From a bacterium MS4 (GTDB taxonomy: Bacteria > Bacillota > Clostridia > Oscillospirales > Acutalibacteraceae), in contig CCFG01000009.1 of assembly GCA_000752215.1 (NCBI GenBank), positions 1 through 64,000 of the forward strand: DNA of 64,000 nucleotides, read 5' to 3'. The notes below the pieces were generated by a model that ran no database searches, was not told where the DNA came from, and was given only the letters and a program-made list of their open reading frames with translations. A program made the position numbers and the translations under genes. How positions within the stretch are numbered: the stretch's first letter is position 1; every line of letters begins with the position of its first letter. Below, one piece after another: positions 8,298 through 17,285 of this stretch.

Positions 8298-10871
8298 ATG
8301 ACGGATCGTTTTGTGCAGGATTTACTCGGGCAGCTTCCGCTTGGCTATGCCTATTGCCGGCTGGTTGTAAACAGCCGGGGCGAGGCGGAGGATTGGCTGT
8401 TTCTTGATGTAAACGGCGCTTTTGAAAAGATGACGGGACTGAAAAAGGAGTCTGTCGTCGGGAAAAAGGCGGCGGAAGTGGCTGCCGGTGTAAAGGCGGA
8501 CAGCTTTAACTGGGCTGCGTTTTATGGGGATGTTGTTTTTACGGGGAAGACCCGGGAAACCACACAGTATATCGGTGCCCTGAAAAAATGGATGAAAACC
8601 ACGGCCTTCCTGCTGCAGCCGGGGTGCTTTGTCGCCCTCATTGAGGACGTTACTGCGGAGATGCAGAATACGGAACAGCTCAGCCGGCAGAAAAAACAGA
8701 TCGAGGACGCGTACCGCGACCTGGATGTTTTTTTCAACAGCACGCACGACGCCATGTTCCTTGCCGAATACCGGGAAAAGACGTTAAACTATGTCAGGCT
8801 GAACACCGCCCATCAGGAGCTCTCCGGATTCCGTCCGCAGGATATACACGGAAAGACGCCCGCCGAGGTGTGGGGACCGGAGGTCGGCCCGGGAATTCAA
8901 AAACGCTACCTCGACAGTATGCTGTCGGGAAAAGACGCCACCTATGAAGAAAAACTGGACCTGAGCCAGGGTGAAAAATATTTTCTGACCAGCCTGACGC
9001 CGGTGTACGAAAACGGCAGCCCCAAATACCTGATCGGTTCCAGAAAAGACATTACGGAATTGAAAGCCGTGGAGAAGGACAGAAACGAGCTTTTGCTGCG
9101 TTTCGCATCCATGTTCAATGAACATACGGCGGTTATGATGATTATTGAACCGAAAGAGGGTAAAATTCTGGACGTCAATCCGTCCGCCTGCGCCTTTTAC
9201 GGTTACTCCCGCGAGGAACTTCTGCGGATGTCCATACAGGAGATTAATATGCTGCCACAGGAAGACGTGGAGCGCCGCCGATTTTCGGCGCTGGACCGCC
9301 GCACGGGGTATTTCCTGTTTCCGCACCGGCTGAAAGACGGAGAAATCCGACTGGTGGACGTTTATTCCTCGCCGATTCAATACAGCGGAAAAACGCAGCT
9401 TTTTTCCATTATTTTTGATGTGACCGACAGGGAAAAATACAGAAAAGAGCTGTCCCTTGAAAAAGAGCTGCTGAGCACCACCCTTGAATCCATCGGGGAC
9501 GGGACGGTCACAACGGATATCGACGGCAGAATCACTTCCATCAACAAGGCGGCCGAAGATATTCTGGGCTGGAAGAACACGGAAGTGAAAAACCGCCCGT
9601 TTGCGGAAATTTTCAGGCTGAGAAGCGAGGAAACGGGAAAAGAAGTGGAGAACCCCGTTTCCCGGGTTTTGCAGACAGGGAAGGTCATCGGCCTTGCAAA
9701 CCATACCGTGCTGATCAATAAGCAGGGGGTTCCCATCCCCATTGCCGACAGCGCCGCGCCCATCAAAAACGACAAAGGACAGATTTTCGGGGTCGTTATG
9801 GTCTTCCGCGACGTGAGCAAGGACAAGGAACAGCAGAAACAGATTCTTTTCCTGAGCTACCACGACCTGCTGACGGGCCTTTATAACCGCCGGTTCCTGG
9901 AAAAGGAAATGTACCGGCTGGACGACCCCGGCCAGCTCCCATTGGCGGTCATCATGGGGGATGTGAACGGTCTGAAAATCACCAACGACGTTTTCAGCCA
10001 CGAGGCGGGGGACCGGCTTTTGCAGAAGGCCGCGAAAATTCTGCAGAATCACTGCGGGGCAGAGGATATCATAGCCCGGTGGGGCGGGGACGAATTCCTG
10101 ATTTTACAGCCGCATACCACGATGGAAGCGGCGCAGAGGACCATTCAGGAAATGAAAAACGATTTTATTCCGGCAAGCGAAGGCGATCTGCACCTGAGCG
10201 TTTCCCTTGGCTGTGCGGTGAAAACGGAGCCGGAGGAGAATCTGAGGCGCGTTCTTCAGGAAGCGGAGGAAAGCATGTACCACCAGAAGCTTCTGGAGGG
10301 CAAAAGCTACCGGAACAGCATCATCAACACACTGCTGGCCACTCTGTATGAAAAAAGCATGGAAACGGAGGAGCACGCGGAAAGACTGGGGGATACCTGC
10401 CGCGCCATCGGCTCCCTGCTGAAATTTTCCGAAGAGGAAATGAGCGAGCTGTCGCTTCTCGCAATCCTGCACGACATCGGCAAAGTGGGCGTCCACCAAA
10501 GCATCCTGCAGAAGCCCGGTCCGCTTACGCCCGAGGAGTGGGAGGAAATGAGGCGCCATCCCGAAATCGGGTACCGCATTGCGCAGAACACGCCGGAACT
10601 GCTGGTGGTGGCCGAATACATTCTTTCCCATCACGAGCGGTGGGACGGAAAGGGTTATCCGAGAGGGCTCAGCGGTCAAAACATTCCCGTCCAGTGCCGT
10701 ATCCTCGCCGTGGCGGACGCGTATGACGCCATGACGAACGACAGGGTATACCGTAAGGCAATGAGGCGGGAAGAGGCTCTCACGGAGCTGGAACAGAATG
10801 CCGGCACGCAGTTCGACCCGTACATCGTGGAGCTTTTTATAAAAACAGTGAAGGCGTTTCCGCCCCAGTAA
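8298..10871 (+). CDS. Four PAS domains plus GGDEF and HD-GYP (cyclic-di-GMP turnover)
   Basis: Soluble 857-residue signalling protein. Four PAS-like sensor domains cover about residues 1-505. A GGDEF cyclase domain follows, with the intact motif in RWGGDEFLIL, then an HD-GYP phosphodiesterase domain with HDIGK and HHERWDGKGYP. Both catalytic signatures are intact, so it could both make and degrade cyclic di-GMP, with PAS input choosing between them. The ATG at 8298 has AAAGGA nine bases upstream; a TTG two codons earlier is too close to that site. It follows the two-component genes but has its own promoter and terminator. Confidence 0.9.
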   Translation: MTDRFVQDLLGQLPLGYAYCRLVVNSRGEAEDWLFLDVNGAFEKMTGLKKESVVGKKAAEVAAGVKADSFNWAAFYGDVVFTGKTRETTQYIGALKKWMKTTAFLLQPGCFVALIEDVTAEMQNTEQLSRQKKQIEDAYRDLDVFFNSTHDAMFLAEYREKTLNYVRLNTAHQELSGFRPQDIHGKTPAEVWGPEVGPGIQKRYLDSMLSGKDATYEEKLDLSQGEKYFLTSLTPVYENGSPKYLIGSRKDITELKAVEKDRNELLLRFASMFNEHTAVMMIIEPKEGKILDVNPSACAFYGYSREELLRMSIQEINMLPQEDVERRRFSALDRRTGYFLFPHRLKDGEIRLVDVYSSPIQYSGKTQLFSIIFDVTDREKYRKELSLEKELLSTTLESIGDGTVTTDIDGRITSINKAAEDILGWKNTEVKNRPFAEIFRLRSEETGKEVENPVSRVLQTGKVIGLANHTVLINKQGVPIPIADSAAPIKNDKGQIFGVVMVFRDVSKDKEQQKQILFLSYHDLLTGLYNRRFLEKEMYRLDDPGQLPLAVIMGDVNGLKITNDVFSHEAGDRLLQKAAKILQNHCGAEDIIARWGGDEFLILQPHTTMEAAQRTIQEMKNDFIPASEGDLHLSVSLGCAVKTEPEENLRRVLQEAEESMYHQKLLEGKSYRNSIINTLLATLYEKSMETEEHAERLGDTCRAIGSLLKFSEEEMSELSLLAILHDIGKVGVHQSILQKPGPLTPEEWEEMRRHPEIGYRIAQNTPELLVVAEYILSHHERWDGKGYPRGLSGQNIPVQCRILAVADAYDAMTNDRVYRKAMRREEALTELEQNAGTQFDPYIVELFIKTVKAFPPQ

Positions 10872-10895
10872 TGGGGGAAACGCCTTTTTCCTTTT
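10853..10895 (+). terminator. Terminator overlapping the GGDEF/HD-GYP stop codon
   Basis: GGCGTTTCC at 10853-10861 pairs with GGAAACGCC at 10876-10884, followed by T5CCT6. The stop codon of the gene is in the loop. It ends at the 3' edge of the convergent rhodanese gene. Confidence 0.85.
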
Positions 10896-11237
10896 TTACC
10901 GGCCGTTTACCGTCTGATACGGCCAGGAACGGATTCCTCCCATGTTGCCGACGCGGGTATATCCCATTGCGGACAGCCGGCTGCAGGCGGCTGCGGCCCG
11001 CGCGCCGCTCAGGCAGTAAACCAGAATCTCCCGGTTTTTATCCGGAACAGCCCTCTTGATTCCCTGCTCAAGCTCGTTAAGAGGGATCAGCTTGCTTCCC
11101 GGAATATGGATTTCCCTGTATTCCTCCGGGGTCCTGACGTCAAGCAGAAGAAGATTGGGATTTTCCTCCAGCCTTTTTTTAGCCTCTTTCGGGGAAACGG
11201 TCTCATATGTTTTTGTTCTGAGTAATGTCTTGAACAT
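10896..11237 (-). CDS. Single-domain rhodanese
   Basis: 113-residue rhodanese-like sulfurtransferase. LLLLDVRTPEEYREIHIPG is the standard entry block, and the active loop VYCLSGARA keeps the catalytic cysteine that carries persulfide. There is no signal peptide, so it should act in the cytoplasm. An AAAGGTGATGAAAG stretch precedes the ATG. It is a monocistronic gene between convergent and divergent neighbours. Single-domain rhodaneses act in sulfur transfer or cyanide and sulfide detoxification; the physiological partner is unknown, although the sulfur genes 2 kb away are suggestive. Confidence 0.88.
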   Translation of the reverse strand: MFKTLLRTKTYETVSPKEAKKRLEENPNLLLLDVRTPEEYREIHIPGSKLIPLNELEQGIKRAVPDKNREILVYCLSGARAAAACSRLSAMGYTRVGNMGGIRSWPYQTVNGR

Positions 11238-11391
11238 CTTTCATCACCTTTCTTTTCTATTAATATAACCGGATTCTTTTGTTTTCTCTGTGACTTGGTA
11301 ACAGAATGCCGACGCGTTTTATGAAAACAGCGCGTTAAGGGATTGTAATCTTGAAACGTGAGTGTTATAGTGAAAACGTTGATATCATTAA

Positions 11392-12402
<1,011 letters not shown>

Positions 12403-12416
12403 CCTGTATTTTTATA

Positions 12417-12530
12417 AAGCCTGCTTCTTTAGAAGCGGGTTTACAGACCGAAATCCCGAGACAAAGCCGTGCGTTTTACGCGCGGCTTTTTATATACAGA
12501 AAAATACCGCCGTTTTACGGGCGGTATTCT
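12417..12530 (+). terminator. Three tandem hairpins after pta
   Basis: Hairpin 1 is 12417-12442 (CTGCTTCT/AGAAGCGGG, imperfect). Hairpin 2 is 12463-12492 (GCCGTGCG/CGCGCGGC then T5), the clearest terminator. Hairpin 3 is 12503-12530 (AATACCGCC/GGGCGGTATT). Confidence 0.75.
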
Positions 12531-12765
12531 AAGAAAGAAGAGAAATATGAAAAAGATATTGAAACCCTCACCTGAGGTGCTTGTAATTAATTTTCCGGCC
12601 CTTGCGCCGACATCGCGTTACAAACAAAGACCGGGGATACAAATGTATTTGCGATGTTTATAGTATAGGCATATTATGTGTATTTATGGTGAAGTTGATT
12701 TGAAAATTTCGAGAAATCTTTTCTTTTTTTCAGAGGTGAGGGCTATTTCCTTCTTTTTCAGAAAA
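12531..12765. other. Intergenic stretch between pta and the Rrf2 gene
   Basis: It holds a 38-codon reading frame (12547-12663, MKKILKPSPEVL...) with an AGAAGAG purine run before its ATG. It has no recognisable domain and I see no clear promoter for it. The rest is AT-rich with no clear element. Confidence 0.3.
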
Positions 12766-12801
12766 GACCCGGAGGGATGTTTGTAAACATCCCTCCGGGT
12801 C
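12766..12801 (-). terminator. Terminator of the CymR-like Rrf2 gene
   Basis: GACCCGGAGGGATGTTT pairs with AAACATCCCTCCGGGTC over a 2-base loop. On the minus strand it is followed by TTTTC, just after the Rrf2 stop. Confidence 0.85.
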
Positions 12802-12811
12802 CGGCTTGCTT

Positions 12812-13258
12812 TTAGATATAGAACATGAATCCGCCTTCCTGCGTCCTCTTTTCCACGTCATCCGCAATATCATAAAGAGATATCCTTTTCAGCTCCGCTT
12901 CAATTGCGTTGTCGATGACGGAAAAAACGGAGTGCTGCATGGCCTGTTCCATTGCGGGGGCTTTCTTTTCCACCGACTCTTCCGTTTTCTCGAACAGGGA
13001 CTGTTCCAGCGACCGCAGGATTACGTATGCATTTATTTTTTGAGGGGGCATCGCAAGCTTGTACCCGCCCTGTGCTCCTTTGACGGCAATTACCAGTTCG
13101 GCCCTTTTTAAAAGGGAAAACACCTGCTCCAAATAAATTTTGGAAATCCCCAGCTTTTCCGATATGCTCACAATCGTAATACATTCGTTGGCGGTATAAT
13201 TCTGCGCCATGGTAATCATGGCGGCCAGTCCGTACCTTCCTTTTGAAGAAATTCTCAT
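12812..13258 (-). CDS. Rrf2-family regulator, CymR-like (no cluster cysteines)
   Basis: 148-residue Rrf2 winged-helix regulator starting MRISSKGRYGLAAMITMAQ, as in CymR and IscR. The helix-turn-helix and the GAQGGYKLA wing are clear. The three cysteines that hold the iron-sulfur cluster in IscR/NsrR are missing; that segment reads KKAPAMEQAMQHSVF. This fits CymR, the cysteine-metabolism repressor that works with CysK in Bacillus and Staphylococcus. The next two genes are a cystathionine enzyme and cysK, which supports that role. AAAGGAG sits before ATG 13258. Function as a CymR is inferred from context and the missing ligands. Confidence 0.85.
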   Translation of the reverse strand: MRISSKGRYGLAAMITMAQNYTANECITIVSISEKLGISKIYLEQVFSLLKRAELVIAVKGAQGGYKLAMPPQKINAYVILRSLEQSLFEKTEESVEKKAPAMEQAMQHSVFSVIDNAIEAELKRISLYDIADDVEKRTQEGGFMFYI

Positions 13259-13352
13259 GGGTTTCTCCTTTATAAAGATCATATTTTTTATAATACCTAT
13301 TTATCATATCTTGAAAGAAGGATTTCGTCAAGAGGGGCGCGGATTTTTCAGG

Positions 13353-14486
13353 TTACCGCAATGCCTGTTCCAGGTCGCCGGTCAGGTCCTCCGCGCTTTC
13401 CAGTCCGACGGAAAGACGCAGCAGGCACTCGTTGATTCCCTTTGCTTCCCGTTCCTCTTTGGGAACGTCGGCGTGCGTCTGCAGCATCGGATAGGTAATC
13501 AGCGTTTCCACCCCGCCGAGGCTTTCCGCGTACTGGATCAGCCCGACGCGCTCCAAAAGCTGTTTTGCCGTCTGCTCACAGTCCACTTCAAAGGATATCA
13601 TTGCCCCGAACCCGGAGGACTGCCTTTTTGAAATGGCATATCCCGGGTCTTCTGGCAGACCGACATAGTGCACCGCTTTGATCTTTTTCTGTGCGCACAG
13701 CCACTCGGCGAGCCGCATCGCGTTTTCCTGCTGCTTTTCCATTCGCACGGCGAGCGTCTTGATGCCGCGGATTAGAAGCCAGCTGTCAAACGGGGGAAGA
13801 CACGCGCCCGTGGTCGTGCTCAGCACCTGCAGCCGGTCAAAGAGCAGCGGGTCGGCGGTGACGACGAAGCCGGCAAGGGTGTCGTTGTGACCGCAAAGAT
13901 ATTTTGTCCCGCTGTGGACGACGATATCGGCTCCCAGCTTCAGCGGCTGCTGGAAATACGGGGTCAGAAACGTGTTGTCCACAATGAGCAGCAGGTTCCG
14001 CTCTTTGGTGATTTTTGAAACGGCTTCAATGTCGGTCACCTGCATCATCGGGTTGGTGGGCGTTTCGATAAACACGGCTTTGGTCTCGGGCCTGATGCGG
14101 GACTCGATCAAAGCGGGATCGGAAGTGTTTACAAAGTCGAAGGTAAGGCCATTCTTGATGGATATCTTGTGAAAGTAACGGTGGGAACCGCCGTAGAGGT
14201 CGTCGGACGCGATGATGTGGTCGCCGGGCGAAAAAAGCTCCATGAGGGTCGCGATGGCGGCCATTCCGCTGGAAAAAGCCTTGGCACCCGCGCCGCCCTC
14301 CAGCGCAGCGACCGTTTTTTCAAGATGCTCCCTTGTGGGATTCTGCAGCCGCGAGTAGTCGTAGCCCGTACTTTGGCCGACCATGGGGTGTGCAAAGGTG
14401 GCCGACTGAAAAATAGGCACGCTCACGGCGCCGGTACAGTCGTACCGGTCAGAGCTTCCGTGTATACAAAGTGTGGTAAAATCCAT
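13353..14486 (-). CDS. PLP-dependent Cys/Met metabolism enzyme (cystathionine gamma-lyase or gamma-synthase type)
   Basis: 377-residue fold-type I enzyme. The family lysine is in VHSGTKYLCGHND, with YDYSRLQNPTREHLE and SGMAAIATLMEL upstream and a C-terminal LRLSVGLESAEDL block. Lyase, synthase and related gamma-elimination enzymes share these motifs, so the exact reaction (cystathionine cleavage or formation, or homocysteine or methionine gamma-lyase) is open. Pairing with cysK and a CymR-like gene favours reverse transsulfuration from cystathionine to cysteine. AGGAG is near ATG 14486; it has a promoter at 14681-14709 and a structured leader of about 190 bases. Confidence 0.85.
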   Translation of the reverse strand: MDFTTLCIHGSSDRYDCTGAVSVPIFQSATFAHPMVGQSTGYDYSRLQNPTREHLEKTVAALEGGAGAKAFSSGMAAIATLMELFSPGDHIIASDDLYGGSHRYFHKISIKNGLTFDFVNTSDPALIESRIRPETKAVFIETPTNPMMQVTDIEAVSKITKERNLLLIVDNTFLTPYFQQPLKLGADIVVHSGTKYLCGHNDTLAGFVVTADPLLFDRLQVLSTTTGACLPPFDSWLLIRGIKTLAVRMEKQQENAMRLAEWLCAQKKIKAVHYVGLPEDPGYAISKRQSSGFGAMISFEVDCEQTAKQLLERVGLIQYAESLGGVETLITYPMLQTHADVPKEEREAKGINECLLRLSVGLESAEDLTGDLEQALR

Positions 14487-14515
14487 ATTCCCGTCTCCTG
14501 TCTGAATCATATTAG

Positions 14516-14660
14516 AGAGAAATGCGTATCCTAAGCAGATAACCCGGTGCGGCTATCTGCCCGCGCATTCGTGCAATTCCTCCCCTTCGTCCGGGGCCGG
14601 TGATGAGAATGGGCGAACAGTGCGCCCTTGAAAAAATTTTCATCACATTCTCCAAATCAT
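14516..14660 (-). promoter_or_regulatory. Structured 5' leader of the cystathionine-type enzyme gene
   Basis: Plus-strand segments GTGATGA (14600-14606) and TCATCAC (14640-14646) can pair, and so can GAGAATG (14605-14611) and CATTCTC (14646-14652), but not both at once. Both enclose GGGCG/CGCCC. A further stem, GCAGATA/TATCTGC, is at 14535-14560. It does not match the S-box, T-box or other riboswitch cores I know. Confidence 0.4.
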
Positions 14661-14680
14661 AGTAATATTATATGTATTAA

Positions 14681-14709
14681 ATAATAATCGAAAACAAGGG
14701 CCCTGTCAA
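14681..14709 (-). promoter_or_regulatory. Promoter of the cystathionine-type enzyme gene
   Basis: On the minus strand TTGACA (14709-14704) and TATTAT (14686-14681) are separated by 17 bases. Confidence 0.75.
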
Positions 14710-14722
14710 TAGCCCGCGCCGG

Positions 14723-14765
14723 AAATCCGCTTGCAATCTCTTCGCCGGCCTTGACAAGCGGATTT
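14723..14765. promoter_or_regulatory. 11-bp inverted repeat between divergent sulfur promoters (candidate operator)
   Basis: AAATCCGCTTG at 14723-14733 and its exact complement CAAGCGGATTT at 14755-14765. The right arm overlaps the end of the cysK -35 (14751-14756) and its spacer, a position suited to repression. Confidence 0.5.
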
Positions 14766-14779
14766 GTTCCGGTTAAAAT
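14751..14779 (+). promoter_or_regulatory. cysK promoter
   Basis: TTGACA at 14751-14756, 17 bases, TAAAAT at 14774-14779. Confidence 0.75.
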
Positions 14780-14851
14780 ATTTTTATATATTAAACATAT
14801 ATGAAAATTTGCATATCTACAGCAATTTCATTTCGGTTTATGAGACAAAGC

Positions 14852-14884
14852 ACGTTTTTCCCCGCCGAAGGCGGGGAAAAACGT
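14852..14884 (+). repeat. 33-base perfect palindrome in the cysK leader
   Basis: ACGTTTTTCCCCGCC, GAA, then the exact complement. It lies about 70 bases after the predicted transcription start and 65 before the ATG. The GC stem is followed by A5 and not T5, so it is not a standard terminator on either strand. Confidence 0.6.
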
Positions 14885-14948
14885 AATCTGTTGCAAAATC
14901 AGCTGAAAATGCTGTAAATCATTAAATTTGAACGGAGGTTTCCTATAA

Positions 14949-15881
14949 ATGTCGAATATTTATCATAGTCTGACCGATTTGATCGGAAAAACACCTTTGC
15001 TGGAGCTGTCGAACTTTGAAAAGAAGCATGACCTGAAAGCCGCGGTTGTTGCAAAGCTGGAGTATTTTAATCCCGCGGGGAGCGTTAAGGACAGAATTGC
15101 CAAAGCCATGATCGACGACGCGGAAGAAAAAGGCCTTTTGAAGGCGGATTCCGTCATTATTGAACCGACCAGCGGTAATACCGGTATTGGCCTTGCTTCC
15201 GTCGCGGCCGCCAGAGGATACCGGGTGATTCTCACCATGCCGGAAACCATGAGCATGGAGCGCCGGAACCTTTTAAAGGCTTACGGGGCGGAGCTTGTGC
15301 TGACGGACGGCAGCAAGGGTATGAGGGGAGCGATTGATAAAGCGGATGAGCTTGCCAAAGAGATTCCGAATTCCTTTATAGCCGGCCAGTTTGTCAATCC
15401 CGCCAATCCGCAGATACACAGGGAGACAACCGGTCCGGAAATCTGGGAAGACACCGAGGGCAAGGTCGATTTCTTTGTCGCTGGGATCGGCACCGGCGGA
15501 ACGATCACAGGCGTCGGGGAATATCTGAAATCCAAAAATCCCGGCGTCAAGGTCATTGCGGTGGAGCCGTTCGATTCGCCGGTCCTTTCCGAGGGCAAGG
15601 CCGGACCGCATAAAATTCAGGGAATCGGCGCGGGCTTTGTGCCGAAGGTACTCAACACGGCGGTGTATGACGAAATTATCAAGGTGAAAAACGAAGACGC
15701 GTTCCGGACCGGCAGGGAGCTTTCCAAAACGGAGGGCCTGCTCGCGGGCATCTCTTCCGGGGCGGCGCTGTGGGCGGCTGCCGAGCTGGCAAAGCGGCCG
15801 GAGAACGCCGGAAAAACGATCGTGGCGCTTTTGCCGGATACCGGGGAAAGGTATTTATCCACCCCGCTTTTTTCTGAATAA
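14949..15881 (+). CDS. cysK: Cysteine synthase (O-acetylserine sulfhydrylase)
   Basis: 310-residue PLP enzyme making cysteine from O-acetylserine and sulfide. The PLP lysine is in NPAGSVKDR, followed by the [12 protein letters not shown] asparagine loop and the [14 protein letters not shown] phosphate-binding glycine loop. Length and motifs are standard for CysK. GGAGG precedes the ATG. It is read divergently from the cystathionine-type enzyme, from its own promoter with a hairpin in the leader. CysK is also the partner of CymR in Bacillus, and a CymR-like gene lies next door. No serine acetyltransferase gene is adjacent. Confidence 0.95.
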   Translation: MSNIYHSLTDLIGKTPLLELSNFEKKHDLKAAVVAKLEYFNPAGSVKDRIAKAMIDDAEEKGLLKADSVIIEPTSGNTGIGLASVAAARGYRVILTMPETMSMERRNLLKAYGAELVLTDGSKGMRGAIDKADELAKEIPNSFIAGQFVNPANPQIHRETTGPEIWEDTEGKVDFFVAGIGTGGTITGVGEYLKSKNPGVKVIAVEPFDSPVLSEGKAGPHKIQGIGAGFVPKVLNTAVYDEIIKVKNEDAFRTGRELSKTEGLLAGISSGAALWAAAELAKRPENAGKTIVALLPDTGERYLSTPLFSE

Positions 15882-15898
15882 TATCCCCACACAGAGCA

Positions 15899-15935
15899 GC
15901 GGGCCGGGGCAATCGGTAAGATTGCCCCGGCCCGC
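15899..15935 (+). terminator. Strong hairpin between cysK and the flavodoxin gene
   Basis: GCGGGCCGGGGCAATC pairs perfectly with GATTGCCCCGGCCCGC over a 5-base loop. The T-tract after it is poor, so efficiency is unsure; it separates convergent genes. Confidence 0.65.
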
Positions 15936-15971
15936 TTGCCGTTCTTCGGCAATCCAAAACGGCAGGCGGTT

Positions 15972-16418
15972 TTATTTTACCATTTCCAGAATGAATTGAT
16001 TGGCGGCTTCCAGGTCGGCGTCGCTGGGATGCCCTTTGGAAATGCCCCCGACGAGCTTGAACGGCCCGTAGGTGTCAAATCCCTTGCAGGCAAAATCCCC
16101 GGCGATGACGGCACCCTTCTTTTTCAGCAGATCACTCAGAGCGCTGTGGCTTGCGGTGCTTCCCATTCCGCTCGTAGAAAACACGAAGACCGGTTTGCCG
16201 TTCAGGCTGAGCCCCTCCACGGCCTCCATCAGCCCGCTGTAATGTTTTCCGTAGGCGATACCCGCGCCGAATCCGATCATGTCATAATCCGCAAGATTTT
16301 TATTTTTGATTCCATCCGCTTTGCAGAGTTCTGCACCGGCAGTCTCCGCCATAGCGGAGGCGATCTTTGCCGTGTTGCCGTGATGGTAGGAGTCGTAAAC
16401 AATCAGGCATTTTTTCAA
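15972..16418 (-). CDS. Flavodoxin-family protein
   Basis: 148-residue flavodoxin-like domain. The FMN-phosphate loop reads YDSYHHGNT near the N-terminus, and the isoalloxazine-side loops are SGMGSTASH and FKLVGGISKGHPSD. It probably shuttles electrons between cytoplasmic redox partners. The start is TTG at 16418, with AGGAGG eight bases upstream. It lies next to a cysteine-bearing Rrf2 regulator and rubredoxin and flavodiiron proteins, in keeping with an oxygen-defence and electron-transfer neighbourhood. Confidence 0.85.
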   Translation of the reverse strand: MKKCLIVYDSYHHGNTAKIASAMAETAGAELCKADGIKNKNLADYDMIGFGAGIAYGKHYSGLMEAVEGLSLNGKPVFVFSTSGMGSTASHSALSDLLKKKGAVIAGDFACKGFDTYGPFKLVGGISKGHPSDADLEAANQFILEMVK

Positions 16419-16602
16419 AAAAGATTCCTCCTAAAATAAAATCGGGCTGTGCTGTCTCTATGATAGTATGATGAGGGGAGAGATGCAATATTCCCGCGAT
16501 GAAAATCGATATTTTATTTTTGGGCGGTACAAAACCGATACGGACGGCTTTTGGAAGGAAGGCACAATTTTATTGAAGAATTACAGAAAATATTGGTTAT
16601 AA

Positions 16603-16633
16603 ACTTGACAAACTTTATCCAGAATGATACACT
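16603..16633 (+). promoter_or_regulatory. Promoter and candidate operator of the cluster-type Rrf2 gene
   Basis: TTGACA at 16605-16610, 17 bases, TACACT at 16628-16633. The segment 16603-16620 (ACTTGACAAACTTTATCC) recurs inverted at 17143-17160 with 15 of 18 matches. Confidence 0.6.
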
Positions 16634-16681
16634 GGTGTCAATGAATAAAAACTTCCATTTTATGGAGCGGAGGGGTTTTAT

Positions 16682-17092
16682 CTGCTGATTACAAGGGAAA
16701 CGGATTACGCGCTGCGCATCCTGCGCGCGGTGTCCCATGGGGAACAGCTTACGGCCGGGGATATCTGCCGGCGGGAACTGCTGCCGCAGCAGTTTGTATA
16801 TAAAATCCTCAAAAAGCTGGAACGGGCCGGCCTGGTTCAAATCACCCGCGGTGCGGGCGGCGGCTGCCGGTTGGCGGCGGATTTGAAAAAGGTGAGTCTT
16901 TACGACCTGACGGAAGTGATGGATGCGGAAAAGCTCATCAGCGCCTGTATGCAGCCCGGGTTTCAGTGCGCGTGGCAGCAGAAATGCAGCACTCCCTGTA
17001 CGGTTCATCGGCAGCTTTCCCGGATTCAGGGGATTCTGGATGCGGAGCTGCGTGCGGTCAGCCTGCACCAGATGCTGTTTCAGGCGGATTAA
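16682..17092 (+). CDS. Rrf2-family regulator with cysteine ligands (IscR/NsrR class)
   Basis: 136-residue regulator whose N-terminus MLITRETDYALRILRAV is read from a CTG at 16682, six bases after GGAGGGG. A GTG-only start at 16730 would cut off the first DNA-binding helix. Four cysteines follow in CMQPGFQCAWQQKCSTPC, enough for the [Fe-S] site of IscR/NsrR/RsrR-type sensors, unlike the cysteine-free Rrf2 at 12812. It probably senses oxygen, nitric oxide or cluster status. Likely targets are itself and the acyl-CoA dehydrogenase/FprA genes, based on the repeated operator-like sequence. Confidence 0.85.
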   Translation: MLITRETDYALRILRAVSHGEQLTAGDICRRELLPQQFVYKILKKLERAGLVQITRGAGGGCRLAADLKKVSLYDLTEVMDAEKLISACMQPGFQCAWQQKCSTPCTVHRQLSRIQGILDAELRAVSLHQMLFQAD

Positions 17093-17108
17093 TCCTGCAA
17101 AGAAAGTA

Positions 17109-17130
17109 CACGGCGTGGCCGGTCTTTTTT
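17109..17130 (+). terminator. Weak T-run element after the Rrf2 gene
   Basis: A short CGGC/GCCG stem followed by T7 just after the stop. Low stability. Confidence 0.3.
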
Positions 17131-17142
17131 TGCAGTCAAACT

Positions 17143-17260
17143 GGATAAGATTTATCAAGTATATTGCTGTCTGAGCGGAAGCCGATTTTCCCGGTTTGCC
17201 GCATTTTCTTACGATTCTGTTTTATAAATTTCCTATGGAATTCATAAAATGAAATATAAT
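17143..17260 (+). promoter_or_regulatory. Regulatory region of the acyl-CoA dehydrogenase fusion
   Basis: 17143-17160 is an inverted copy of the Rrf2 promoter-operator and contains GATAA-gat-TTATC. TATAAT is at 17255-17260. Next to it are TTCAT-AAA-ATGAA (17241-17253) and a TCC-TAT-GGA dyad near 17231. Confidence 0.5.
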
Positions 17261-17285
17261 TGGTTATGAAAAGGGAGGAATCAAT

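Noticed and set aside
8784-10052. Minus-strand frame of 422 codons
   Set aside because: Antisense to the PAS/GGDEF gene; no start signal or family motif.
12547-12663. 38-codon frame after pta
   Set aside because: Located after three hairpins, with no domain and no promoter; not annotated as a gene.
14511-14948. S-box (SAM-I) or T-box riboswitch before the sulfur genes
   Set aside because: I looked for the conserved cores (GAGGG...GGCCC...GGCAACC and GGGTGGNACCGCG) on both strands and did not find them.
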